Part shown: positions 16,584-26,300 of the stretch, piece by piece
Position numbering within the stretch: the first letter of the stretch is position 1
Layout: each line of letters opens with the position of its first letter
From: Pseudoalteromonas phenolica
Lineage (GTDB): Bacteria > Pseudomonadota > Gammaproteobacteria > Enterobacterales > Alteromonadaceae
Length of the DNA stretch: 64,000 bases
Assembly (NCBI RefSeq): GCF_005876835.1
Contig: NZ_PPSW01000021.1
Location: forward strand, 1-64,000
Direction: 5' to 3'
The notes under the pieces: model-generated
Databases searched by the model: none
What the model was told of the DNA's origin: nothing
Seen by the model: only the letters and a program-made list of their open reading frames with translations
Translations under genes and position numbers: made by a program

Positions 16584-17291
16584 TTACGCTGGTACTTTTT
16601 CGACGGAATGAAGCATGACATCATTGACTAATGTGCCATCAAGAATACTAACTTGTCGCTGCGCCATCTGAGCACTGCGAGGGTCGTGCGTCACCATGCA
16701 AATCGTGCTGCCATCTCGATGTAACTGGTCAAATAACGTCATCACTTTTTCTGCATTTTGACTGTCTAAGTTACCTGTTGGCTCATCGGCAAAGATAATT
16801 TTAGGATCGTTCACCAAAGCTCTTGCAACGGCCACTCTTTGCTGTTGACCACCAGACAGCTGAGAAGGAAAGTGATTCGCACGATGTTGCATACCAACAC
16901 GTTCCAATACTTCATCCACCTTACTTTGCATCAAGCTCTTAGAGACATCATTTTGGTAAGTCAGCGGCAACATGATGTTTTCACTGATTGTGAGACTAGA
17001 AATTAAGTTAAAAGACTGAAAAACAAAGCCGATGTCATAACAACGGATCTTAGCCCGTTTATCTCGACTAAAACCCGTGACATCCTGACCATTAAATAAA
17101 TATTGTCCGCTAGTTGCGGTGTCGAGTAAACCTAAAATAGACAACAAGGTAGATTTACCACAGCCAGAAGGGCCAGACAGGGAAACATACTCACCTTGTG
17201 CTATTTCAAGATTAATATTACTTAACGCATGGGTTTCGATGTCTTCAGTTAAAAATGATTTATTGATGTTACTTAAACTTAATAATGACAT
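16584..17291 (-). CDS. ABC transporter ATPase (MacB/LolD-like)
   Basis: The 235-residue ATPase has Walker A GPSGCGKSTLLS, Q-loop FVFQSFNLI, signature LSGGQQQRVAVARAL, Walker B IIFADEPTGNLD and the H-switch MVTHD. This set, including EPTGNLDS, is typical of the MacB/LolD/FtsE group that pairs with FtsX-type permeases. The gene lies 27 bp after the adaptor gene, and its C-terminus overlaps only the rejected upstream start of the permease, not the chosen one. It powers the export complex of this operon. Confidence 0.95.
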   Translation of the reverse strand: MSLLSLSNINKSFLTEDIETHALSNINLEIAQGEYVSLSGPSGCGKSTLLSILGLLDTATSGQYLFNGQDVTGFSRDKRAKIRCYDIGFVFQSFNLISSLTISENIMLPLTYQNDVSKSLMQSKVDEVLERVGMQHRANHFPSQLSGGQQQRVAVARALVNDPKIIFADEPTGNLDSQNAEKVMTLFDQLHRDGSTICMVTHDPRSAQMAQRQVSILDGTLVNDVMLHSVEKVPA

Positions 17292-17318
17292 GAGAGATCC
17301 TTTTTAAACCTATTGATA

Positions 17319-18575
17319 TTATTGTATTTTGACACTGCTATGAGATGCCCATGCGCTGGTGTCAGAGATAATAATTTGATCGCCTGGCTTAAGACCAGAG
17401 AGAATTTGAATATATTTGGCAGTACTGGTGCCAAGTTTGACTTCATGTTTTTGTGCAAACGCACCGTCACTGGTCGTTTTGAACAGATCTACCGTACGAT
17501 TTTTTGGTGCAAATGCAGGGCGTTTTACATAAAGCGTGTTTTTGATGTTTGTCACTTCAATGTAACCATCAATATTGAGATCTGAGCGCGCTTCCTTAGG
17601 CAGTTCAGAGATAATTCCCACCTCCACTGCCACTAGACCATTTTCAGATAGCGGTGAAATACGCTGCACTTCACCAGAGAGTTTATTAAAGCGGGTATCA
17701 ATGGTAACGGGTTGACCCATCACAACGTCTTTTACTTGTATTTCTTGAATGTTTATCTCAGCAAATAGTGAACCTGGATCTATTACTAAGGCTGCATTTT
17801 CACCGCTATTAAGTTGCTGACCAAGTTCAATCGGGAGCTTTTGAACTATGCCAGAGATACCCGCTGTGATCGTTAAGCCACTTACCTGCTGCTGTGCTTT
17901 TCTGAGGTTATTTTCAACCTGCTCAAGACGTGCTTGTCTTGCTAATTCGCTAGCTTGATAGTTTTTTTGCATTTTATCAGCACGTTTTATTTGTGCCTGC
18001 CAGCGAGCGTACTGTTGCTTAACAGCAAGTTGAGTGCGTTTAAAATCTAATGCAGACAATGAGCCTTTGCCCTGATCTAGTAACGATTGCTCTGCATCAA
18101 GTTTTAGTTTTGAGCTTTTGTAATTAAACTCAGCTTCCATAACAGCATTTTCAAGATCAAGTTGCTGAGCTTGTTGTGCTACAGCGGCCGCGTTATTTTC
18201 AGCCTTAATGGCTTTAAGTTCCCATTGAATTTTCTCTAGTTCACTCAGCAGTTCGACATTTTCTAACTCCGCAATTTTTTGACCTTGCACTACACTGTCT
18301 CCAGGCTTTGCAAGTAACTGTTGAACTCTGCCTCTAGATTGCGCTGCACTCCATTGCAGTGATTTTGGCTTTAAAACCCCAGAGCCCCTTACTTCAATTT
18401 TGAAGTCTCCGTGCTGTACGTTAGCCATTTGTAATTTATCTCGTGTGACAAAATAAGAAGCATCGCCTAAAAACTGCTTTGATAGGTAAATCGCTAGGGC
18501 GATCAAAGATATAACTGGTAAGTACCAATATCGCTTAATTGCAGGTTTTGGTTGTGAGGTTCTCTTCGTATCCAT
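17319..18575 (-). CDS. Periplasmic adaptor (HlyD/MacA-like) of ABC efflux system
   Basis: The start is ATG 18575 with TTGGAG 7 bases upstream; a TTG four codons earlier was rejected. The 418-residue protein has one N-terminal membrane helix (about 17-34), a barrel-sandwich (lipoyl-like) segment (SRGRVQQLLAKPGDSVVQGQKIAEL), a long coiled-coil hairpin (about 105-220) rich in Gln, Lys and Glu, a second lipoyl half (GLTITAGISGIVQKL) and a beta-barrel region. This is the membrane fusion protein plan. It leads the operon of adaptor, ATPase, permease, response regulator and kinase. A sigma-54-like promoter lies directly upstream. Confidence 0.92.
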   Translation of the reverse strand: MDTKRTSQPKPAIKRYWYLPVISLIALAIYLSKQFLGDASYFVTRDKLQMANVQHGDFKIEVRGSGVLKPKSLQWSAAQSRGRVQQLLAKPGDSVVQGQKIAELENVELLSELEKIQWELKAIKAENNAAAVAQQAQQLDLENAVMEAEFNYKSSKLKLDAEQSLLDQGKGSLSALDFKRTQLAVKQQYARWQAQIKRADKMQKNYQASELARQARLEQVENNLRKAQQQVSGLTITAGISGIVQKLPIELGQQLNSGENAALVIDPGSLFAEINIQEIQVKDVVMGQPVTIDTRFNKLSGEVQRISPLSENGLVAVEVGIISELPKEARSDLNIDGYIEVTNIKNTLYVKRPAFAPKNRTVDLFKTTSDGAFAQKHEVKLGTSTAKYIQILSGLKPGDQIIISDTSAWASHSSVKIQ

Positions 18576-18608
18576 AGCTGACTCCAATAGTTGAACTGGG
18601 TAACTTAA

Positions 18609-18624
18609 ATCAACTATCGAGCCA
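18609..18624 (-). promoter_or_regulatory. Sigma-54 (-24/-12) promoter candidate of the efflux operon
   Basis: On the minus strand TGGCTCGATAGTTGAT aligns to the RpoN consensus TGGCACG-N4-TTGCW with the invariant GG, correct spacing and a -12 element of GA instead of GC. The start would lie about 23 bases before the adaptor ATG. The operon encodes an NtrC-type activator, which makes RpoN dependence plausible. Confidence 0.5.
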
Positions 18625-18675
18625 AGATTTAATCTATTGTTATTTAATGATTTTTATATTTTTCAGGTTGGAGAT

Positions 18676-18691
18676 GATACAATATTGTGTC
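18676..18691. promoter_or_regulatory. Palindrome, possible enhancer site for the NtrC-type regulator
   Basis: GATACAATATTGTGTC is an inverted repeat with a perfect 10-bp core ACAATATTGT, about 55 bp upstream of the -24 element. This is a usual place for an upstream activator site. Assignment to the regulator of this operon is inference. Confidence 0.4.
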
Positions 18692-18714
18692 GAAACTGAA
18701 ACAGCTTACAAAAT

Positions 18715-18742
18715 AAAAGTGTCTCAATTTTGAGACACTTTT
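18715..18742. terminator. Bidirectional-type terminator after the CBS gene
   Basis: AAAAGTGTCTCAA and TTGAGACACTTTT form a 13-bp stem, followed on the minus strand by TTTTATTTT. It ends the CBS-protein transcript and separates it from the efflux operon promoter. Confidence 0.8.
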
Positions 18743-18760
18743 ATATCATTCAAGTTGTTT

Positions 18761-19351
18761 TTAAGCTGTGACTTCTTGATGATCATGAATAATTTCGAAG
18801 ATTTCTTTAAATGAATGCGCTGTTTGAAGAATATTAACTGGAATATGTAACGCCCTAGCAATGTCACTGGCTGAGATCATGCCTCTTAAGTTACCTTTTT
18901 CATCAACCAATAAAATGTGTTGATGACCTAACCCTCTTAGCGTTTCGAGTACATCGCCTATTTTAGAGTTTTCTACCATTGAATAAGGCATCGCACGCAG
19001 ATCTGATTTTTTTGTCATTAAATCTTCAACAGTCAGATCATTGCGAGACTGGTTGCGTTTTTGCGCCACAGTCAGCACTTTTCTACCCGTCAAATCACGA
19101 GAATTAATAACGCCTAAAAAAGTATCGTCATGGTCTATTACTAACTTAGACCTAACATGACCATTTACCATCATGAATAAAGCATGATCAACATCTACGT
19201 CTTTTAAAATAACTTGCGGCGTTCGTCGGGTAAAATCTGTCACTATCTTAAGGGCACTACTCTTAAGATCTAGTTTTTCAGAGTCGAAATGATCGCAGAA
19301 TTGATACACTCCTTTTAACTCAACTGTGTCTATTTTTTTAAATTCACCCAT
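18761..19351 (-). CDS. CBS-pair domain protein
   Basis: The start is ATG 19351, with GAGAGG 7 bases upstream; an ATG 11 codons earlier has no ribosome site. The 196-residue protein consists of two CBS motifs (about 35-95 and 115-185), recognisable by LVIDHDDTFLGVINSRDLTG and LLVDEKGNLRGMISASDIARAL. CBS pairs bind adenosyl nucleotides and act as energy sensors, usually fused to an enzyme or channel; here they stand alone. A monocistronic unit, closed by the terminator at 18715-18742. Target unknown. Confidence 0.85.
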   Translation of the reverse strand: MGEFKKIDTVELKGVYQFCDHFDSEKLDLKSSALKIVTDFTRRTPQVILKDVDVDHALFMMVNGHVRSKLVIDHDDTFLGVINSRDLTGRKVLTVAQKRNQSRNDLTVEDLMTKKSDLRAMPYSMVENSKIGDVLETLRGLGHQHILLVDEKGNLRGMISASDIARALHIPVNILQTAHSFKEIFEIIHDHQEVTA

Positions 19352-19634
19352 CTTATTACCTCTCAGAACCACTTTTAACTTCATTGCAATAATAAAAATA
19401 TGGTTCAGTAAGCTCGAATGTGCAAGCTGGTGTAAGTGACTGTAATCGCATATTACAAAAAAAAGGCTTAGACTTGATTTGGGTTAATACAATTTGAACT
19501 TTTCAAAATTCATTATTCGTTCAATGTGTGCATTAACAAGTTAAATCATATTGTGCTGAACAACTGGAAAGTTTAGTATCAGCCGATTGTTTCAACGGAA
19601 AATTTTTGGTTTTAATTAAGAAAAGGAAGCATGT

Positions 19635-20594
19635 ATGGCTTATCTCATTGATGAACAAAAGCTTGAAAAGGTCTATCTAAAAAGCTACCACACCATTGGG
19701 CGGTTTAAATATAACGTTGATACGCTTATCAATTCGCCTGAAATCTCTCGTCATCACGCAATTATCGAACATACCCAAGGTAACTGGTTAATTCGAGATG
19801 TGAGCACCAATGGTATTTGGATCAATGATAAGAAAATAAGCAAAAACCTCCCTTATCAATTATGTTTAAACGATAAAATTGATTTTGCGGCACCTGGTCG
19901 CAGCTCTTTTGTTGTCGGCGATCTAAGCACTGATTGCCAATTCTTGGTGTCTCAGTCTGACAGCAATAAAGTGATTGAAATAAAAGATCAGTTATTATTG
20001 CCAAACGAGCAAGAAGCTACGCATATCGCATACTTTGATAGCATGCTTAATTACTGGTTTTTAGAAGACTTATTCACAAATGACAGGCAAGTTTTGATTG
20101 ATGGAGGACTGATCAGTATTTTTAATGATCAGTGGCAATTTTACTGCTCAAGCCCGTCGACCATTACCAAGCAACTTAAAAACGAAATAGCACAAAATAT
20201 TGAATATGCTTTATCTTTTAACGTGAGTTTAGATGAAGAAAACACGCAGCTTACATTAAATATTGCGAGCAAAACATTCGATTTAGGGACGCGTTCACAT
20301 CATTATCTGTTATTACTACTAGCACGCACCCGTATTCTTGATAAACAAGCAGGTTTAGAGCCTGAATTACAAGGTTGGATGTATAGAGAAGAGCTTGCTA
20401 AAGCGCTAGGCATCCAAATGAATCATATGAATATCATGGTTCACCGAGCCAAAAAGCAGTTAGCAGATGCTTGTATGGAAGTCTGTCCTGAATTTGCTTA
20501 TATGCTTGAGTCAGAAAATGGTAAGGTCAGACTTAACTGTAATGACATTACCATTGTTAAAGGCAGTAAACTTGAGACCCGCATCTCTATCTAG
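19635..20594 (+). CDS. FHA-domain protein with C-terminal winged-helix-like region
   Basis: The 319-residue protein begins with a forkhead-associated domain (about 15-95): TIGRFKYN, SRHHAIIE, NWLIRDVSTNGIWIND, with the phosphothreonine-binding Arg, Ser and His and the NG turn. The middle is unassigned. Residues about 225-300 (SHHYLLLLLARTRILD, then YREELAKALGIQMNHMNIMVHRAKKQL) look like a winged-helix or response-regulator-type DNA-binding domain. An FHA-plus-DNA-binding layout suggests a regulator that reads a phosphothreonine signal. There is no Ser/Thr kinase or type VI secretion gene nearby. AGGA lies 8 bases before the ATG. Confidence 0.75.
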   Translation: MAYLIDEQKLEKVYLKSYHTIGRFKYNVDTLINSPEISRHHAIIEHTQGNWLIRDVSTNGIWINDKKISKNLPYQLCLNDKIDFAAPGRSSFVVGDLSTDCQFLVSQSDSNKVIEIKDQLLLPNEQEATHIAYFDSMLNYWFLEDLFTNDRQVLIDGGLISIFNDQWQFYCSSPSTITKQLKNEIAQNIEYALSFNVSLDEENTQLTLNIASKTFDLGTRSHHYLLLLLARTRILDKQAGLEPELQGWMYREELAKALGIQMNHMNIMVHRAKKQLADACMEVCPEFAYMLESENGKVRLNCNDITIVKGSKLETRISI

Positions 20595-20621
20595 AGCAAG
20601 TCTCTAAGTTTCATCAAATTG

Positions 20622-21134
20622 CTAATTTCTATAGGGGCCTGCATGTTCAATTATGCGGGCTTCTAAGCTTTTAAGTAGGCCAAGTTTAAATAGTAACTCA
20701 ACAACGACGAATAATGGCCCTACTAGTAAGCCAATTAAATCATCAACAAATGCTGGTTTTTTGCCTTCATAATAGTGCCCGATGAATTGAATTATCCAAC
20801 CTACAACAAACAGCCCCGCAAATAAACCATAGAAACTCGCAGTTTGCGTGCTCATGCTTTCAAAAATACTGTCTACCCCCCAAAGCCCTAATAAATATAG
20901 GCCACTCATGAGTAGGCCTAATTTAATATCTAGGGCTAAGTAAAACAGTATGGCGAGTATCGCAATAAGCAATGCAGGGGTGAACAGAAGGCTGTTGACT
21001 GACATTAAAGGAAAATACAATAAACCCATTACCGCAAATACAATCAGCGGCACGCCCACAAAGTGGGTTAAAATATTGCGCTCATCACGATGGTAAAGCG
21101 CATATTTGATTAAGTGTTGGTCTAATTTTTTCAT
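20622..21134 (-). CDS. Mpo1-like (DUF962/YGL010w) membrane protein
   Basis: The 170-residue protein has the DUF962 pattern: an N-terminal YALYHRDERNILTHFVGVPLI, four or so membrane helices, and a central FVVGWIIQFIGHYYEGKKPAF. The conserved His residues (YHRDERN, THFVG, IGHYYEG) correspond to the iron ligands of yeast Mpo1, a 2-hydroxy fatty acid dioxygenase. The bacterial substrate is unknown; fatty-acid alpha-oxidation is an inference. Convergent with the FHA gene, 27 bp apart. Confidence 0.85.
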   Translation of the reverse strand: MKKLDQHLIKYALYHRDERNILTHFVGVPLIVFAVMGLLYFPLMSVNSLLFTPALLIAILAILFYLALDIKLGLLMSGLYLLGLWGVDSIFESMSTQTASFYGLFAGLFVVGWIIQFIGHYYEGKKPAFVDDLIGLLVGPLFVVVELLFKLGLLKSLEARIIEHAGPYRN

Positions 21135-21203
21135 TTTAGTTCTACTTATAAATAGAGTTATAACACTAAATTAAAACCACAATTTTCACCCCATTGTCAA
21201 TTT

Positions 21204-21365
21204 ATACCAATCCTTTTAATTAAGCGAACTATTTTGAGGCAAGGAAAACTTGTCGGTAACTAGGCGAAAATTTTGCTATTTAGTTGTTCTAAATAAGAAA
21301 TTTCTAACAAAGTTAGCGTCAGTTTTAGTCCCTAAAAATGATTGAGTATTATTGAGGATTGGTAT
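21204..21365. repeat. MITE-like 162-bp element with terminal inverted repeats
   Basis: The element is bounded by ATACCAATCC (21204-21213) and its exact inverse GGATTGGTAT (21356-21365). Inside, CTATTTAG-TTGTT-CTAAATA with outer AAATTT arms forms a long hairpin. No coding capacity is seen. A lone end-like sequence GATACCAATCCTT occurs again at 56450. I recall similar sequences dispersed in Alteromonadales genomes, but this was not searched. Confidence 0.65.
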
Positions 21366-21372
21366 TAAAGGG

Positions 21373-23310
21373 CTAACTTGTCTGCAATCTTTGCCTTAAA
21401 CCTGAACAACGTTGCAACTGTCTAGACATTGAAAGAGTTAATACCGACATCTGTGCCACCAGCTCAAATTTTTGTTTTGCTCGCGTGATCCCAGTATAAA
21501 CCAACTGTCGGTTGATCCCTGAATGCGCTCTTTGCATTGGTGGCAACAACATGGCGGTATGCGCAAACTCAGAGCCCTGAGATTTGTGTATGGTCATGGC
21601 ATACACTTTCTCGTGCCTAGGTAGTCTATTCGGATAGAAATCTCGAACATGGCCTTGCTCATCAACAAACACGGCTTTTAAACTCGCCGAAGCTGAATTA
21701 TTCGACTGATAGTTCACTAAAACCCCAATATCACCATTGAATAAATTAAGCTGATAGTCGTTTTGGGTGATCATAATTGGCAAGCCCGCATATTGGCGCT
21801 GAGTTAAATCAATTAAACCACTTTGATGCAGTCTTTGTTCAATACGTTGATTCAGTGCGTTTACCCCGTAAGGGCCTTCTTTCACCGCAGCAAGTAACTG
21901 GTACTGACTAAAAGCATGATGCACTGCTTGCACGTCCTCGGCATTCAAAATGGGTTTACTTTGAATAAGGCGTAAGTAGTTTTGGTAATGCCCTGCTGCT
22001 CTGTCGATTAACGCATGATAGGCATCGTTACTAAAGTCATACAATTCTAAATCTTCAAAGCCACGCTGAATAGTCTGCTGTAAATGCTTCTGATCGTTAT
22101 TGTTTACAGCTTGTGCCAACTGACCAATACCGCTTTGAGTATTAAATCTATGGCTTCGCTGTAAAAAAGCGATGTTATCAGAGAGTAAAAAGTGACTCGG
22201 CTTCTCGTGTAATTTTGTCGCATTACTAAAACAAATTTGATTGAGTGCGTTTACGCAGTTTTGTGAGTAATGGGGCTGCTCACCCAAATTTAAATGCTCA
22301 CATAAGTCCCCTAGCACATTACCGGTATCGACTGAGGCCAATTGGTCTTTGTCACCAAGTAAGACTAGGCGAGCATGAGATGGCAACGCTTTAACTAATT
22401 TGCTTAACAAGGGTAAATCTATCATCGACGCTTCATCGACAATAAGTAGGTCTAAGTGCAACGGGTTCTGCTCGTTATGCCTAAAGTGATGAGTATGCGG
22501 CACAACCCCCAATAAGCGGTGTATGGTTTGCGCTTGCTCAGGCAACAAATCAAACAACTCGCCATCTATCATGCCGCTTTCGATCAACTTTTTCTTTGCA
22601 CCTATCATCGACTCTGTTAAACGCGCTGCGGCTTTACCGGTTGGCGCAACCAGCTTAATACTCAGTGGTGCACTGCGATACAGCGACTGTAAAATTGCCA
22701 ACAACTTAGTAACTGTGGTGGTTTTACCTGTGCCAGGGCCACCGGTGATCACACAAAAACGATTTAATGCAGCCATCGCACACGCCACTTTTTGCCAATC
22801 AATATCATCTTGATCATCAAAAAAGTGATTAAGTAACTCAGTGAGTGTGTCTAAGTTCAAGGTCACTTTGTTATCATTCAATGCTTGAAAAGCTTCAGCA
22901 AGGCTCGCCTCGTAATCAAAGTAACGGGCTAAATATAAATTATTGTTCAGTAACCTCATTGGTTTATCGTCACCCACTGCTGCGTGTGACGCTAACACTT
23001 TTATCGCGGCTTGTTTGTCTTCAGACCAAGGTGCGGTTAACACATTTTCGCCTTGTAATTTTACTGGTAGCGAAAATGGGTTTTGCCAGTCTATCTGCTC
23101 TAACTCCAAGCAGCTATGTTGTTGCCTTTGCGCTCTAAGTAGCAGCAAGATTAAATAAAATGCATCATCAATTTTGGAATCATTGAGTAATTCCGCCAGC
23201 GCAATATCGCTGTGCAGCAGTTTTTCTTGCTCGATTAAAAGCCCGATAAAGCTTTTATGATCAAAAGAAGCTGTGAATGCCGGTTGAGCAAATAAATCGG
23301 TTTGTTCCAT
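21373..23310 (-). CDS. recD: Exodeoxyribonuclease V subunit alpha, RecD helicase
   Basis: RecD is the 5'-3' helicase of RecBCD, which processes double-strand breaks. The 645-residue protein (E. coli 608) has Walker A ITGGPGTGKTTTVTKLL, motif II LLIVDEASMID, motif III LLGDKDQLASVDTG, motif V AMTIHKSQGSEF and motif VI VYTGITRAK. Its ATG overlaps the recB stop by one base (TAATG). It is last of recC-recB-recD, followed by the MITE-like element. Confidence 0.97.
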   Translation of the reverse strand: MEQTDLFAQPAFTASFDHKSFIGLLIEQEKLLHSDIALAELLNDSKIDDAFYLILLLLRAQRQQHSCLELEQIDWQNPFSLPVKLQGENVLTAPWSEDKQAAIKVLASHAAVGDDKPMRLLNNNLYLARYFDYEASLAEAFQALNDNKVTLNLDTLTELLNHFFDDQDDIDWQKVACAMAALNRFCVITGGPGTGKTTTVTKLLAILQSLYRSAPLSIKLVAPTGKAAARLTESMIGAKKKLIESGMIDGELFDLLPEQAQTIHRLLGVVPHTHHFRHNEQNPLHLDLLIVDEASMIDLPLLSKLVKALPSHARLVLLGDKDQLASVDTGNVLGDLCEHLNLGEQPHYSQNCVNALNQICFSNATKLHEKPSHFLLSDNIAFLQRSHRFNTQSGIGQLAQAVNNNDQKHLQQTIQRGFEDLELYDFSNDAYHALIDRAAGHYQNYLRLIQSKPILNAEDVQAVHHAFSQYQLLAAVKEGPYGVNALNQRIEQRLHQSGLIDLTQRQYAGLPIMITQNDYQLNLFNGDIGVLVNYQSNNSASASLKAVFVDEQGHVRDFYPNRLPRHEKVYAMTIHKSQGSEFAHTAMLLPPMQRAHSGINRQLVYTGITRAKQKFELVAQMSVLTLSMSRQLQRCSGLRQRLQTS

Positions 23311-26300
23311 TATGCTGCTCCTTGTAAAAATAAGGCATCTAACTGTTCAAGTTCACTGAGTGATAGCTGTTTAAAGAACACTCCTTCTCCGTCGCCCATG
23401 GCGCGTAAGAAAACATAATAGACGCCACCTAAATGGTGCTCTGGCTGATAGTTAGGTAAGCGTGCTTTAAGTAAGCGATGTAATGCCACGGTATAAATCA
23501 TATATTGCAGATGATATTGGTGTGCGTTCATGGCTTGCACTAGGTTATCGCTGGCATAGTCGCTCGGTGCATCGCCTAAATAGTTCGATTTGTAATCAAG
23601 AATGTAATACTTGCCTTGGTGCTCGAAGATTAAATCTATAAAGCCTTTTAGTAGCCCTTTGACATTATCAAATTTAAGATTACTCGGATGCTGAGTGACG
23701 TTTGAGACAATATTATTCAGCGTCACTTGATCTAATGGCGCAAGAGGTAAATTAAACTCCATCTCCACTAAACGCTGCGCAGGCGTTATGTCTTTAAGCG
23801 CTAAGTTACTATCAAGTTTGCATGCCAGACACGCTGACACCCAATGCTTGACTGGCACTTGCCATTTCTCTTCAAAACCGAATTTATCCAGCGTTTGTTT
23901 TACTGCTTCTTCTAATGTCAGGTTCGGTGCTTGCGGTGTTTCTGGCTCGCTAAAATCAATTAATTCAAAAATTTCGTGTAAACAGCTACCCGCTTTGGCT
24001 CCTTTTGGAAAGGTGTAAGCATCTAGGGTTTCTTGGCTTTCTGCCAATGGTAGGTCAAGCAAGTGGTTTTCATCAATTGCCCCTAACGGTCTGTCATCAT
24101 GATCTTGATGATAGGTTAACTGGCTAAAGCTAGTTGCTCGCCAATCTCGTTCTATATTCGCTGACACCGCTTTTACAGCGCAATCAATCATCTCCGCTTG
24201 TTGAGCTGGTGTGTAACTTTCGCTTGGCAAACCATTAATATCAAAATAAGCGACCTGTAAATTCGCATCACTTGTACAAAGTGCGTCAAGTCGCGCGTGC
24301 CATTGTTCTGCAGAGGTCATTAAATCTGGAGCAAAAAGCACGTAGCCTAGGGCTGTGCGAGTGATACCCGGCTTTTTACTGCGCCCTTCGGCTAAGTTAT
24401 ACATGCCCACATCGCAGTGGTGTACAGCGCGTGTAAGGGCCACATACAACAGACGAATATCTTCAGCTAAACGCTCTTTTTCAGCCAGTTGCATAGCGTC
24501 ATCGGATTTAGATAAGTCATACACCAGAGTGTCGTCTTTATGATAAATCGCTTCGCTCGCTTCACGATAGCCGCTGGCAAACGGTAGATACACTATTGGG
24601 TATTCCAATCCTTTTGAGGCGTGCATGGTGATGATTTTAACTAGGTTCTCATCACTTTCTAAGCGCACTTGTGCGGTATCGCTTAACGACTCGGTATATT
24701 GCTTTTCATACCAACGTAAAACCCGCTGCGTGCCTTCGAGTTCAATTTGCTTATGTTGTAAGAGCTCTGCAAGGTGGCGGTAGTCCGTTAACCAACGCTC
24801 TACGTGATGGCCTTTTTGCTGCCAAAGTAAAGGTAGGTCGTTCTCAACCAACAACTGCTCAAGCATGGCCATTACGCCCTTTTTGTACCACAAGGCTTTT
24901 AGCTTAGAAAACTGTAACAAGTACTCCTGCCACGTTTTATGCGTTACATTATTTTGAGCTGCTTGAAGGCTGTCTGTCTCGTTTTGCAATGCAAAAATTT
25001 GCTGGTAATTCAGACCAAATAAATCACTGGCTAATACACCTCTTAGCAAGGCTTCATCATACGGGCCATGTAAAACCATCAAAAATTGCATCAAGGCTTG
25101 GCTGACTGGCTGCTGGAAGACACTTTCTCTAGCAAGATAAACACTGTCGATGCCTTTATTGGTTAGAGCACGTTTTATCAAAGCCGCTTCATTTCTGTCT
25201 CGTACTAAGAAGCAAATATCTCCTGCCGCCACAGGTGTGCCTGCGATTGTAGCAGCCCCCTGCTGCGCTTGATTCAAAAGCGTTGCAGTTTTACTCGCAT
25301 AAAGCTCTGCCAACGCTGGATGCGCCACGCCCTTACTGGTGACCTCAGAGGCATCTTTTAAAACGCTAAAACACAATGGTGCTGCTGGCTCATTGCTTAG
25401 CTCAAAGCCTTCGCCGGGCTTTTTGCCATTTGCAGCCACGGCTTCAAACGGAATGTCTTTGTTATAGATAAAGCTATTTTCATTTTGTTTGAAAATACTG
25501 TTAACCGCATCGACCACGCCTTTTGCTGAGCGAAAGTTTGTTGCGAGCGTGTATTGATGTGTTTCTTGCACCTGCTTTTTGGCATGAATATAGGTGAAAA
25601 TATCTGCCCCCCTAAACCCATAAATCGCTTGCTTTGGATCGCCTATCATAGTCAACGTGGTCGCTTCGCGCGTGCCGTAAATCGATTGAAAAATACCATA
25701 TTGAATGGGATCGGTATCTTGGAATTCATCGATCATCGCCATTGGGAAAAGCGTGGCAATTTTCTCAGCTAAAAGCTCACCTTGTTCAGCAGTCAGTGCA
25801 GCATGCAACTGAGTAAGCAAATCATCAGGCGTTAAAACACCCTGCTTTCGTTTTTGTTTTTCTAATAAGGATGCAACTTGCTTCGCCGCTTGTTGCACTA
25901 TGGCCAGCGGTAACCCTTCTTGTAACTTTTGGTGTAGTGCAAACATCTCAGAAAACGATTTAAGCAAAGGATGCGACATCGGCGCTTGCCCTTTCTTGTA
26001 ATACTGGCTGTCTGACAGCGTTTCTTCACTCCACAAGTTGAATGAGTGCTTCGCAGAGCCAAATTCAAAATACCAATTATCAGATTGGCAATAGTCAATT
26101 AAAGCCGCAATATTTGCTACTCGCCCTGGCGCTTTGTTTTTCGCAAGGCCCGAATTATCTAATGCAGTAAAGAAGTCGCTAGCTAACAGCGCACTTTTAA
26201 ATGTTTGTGCTTGTTGCTGGTATTGCGCTTTAGTGGCCAGTACATCATCTAAGTCATAACTTGGTGTTATAGTGATATTACCCTTACTCAGCAGTTTACT

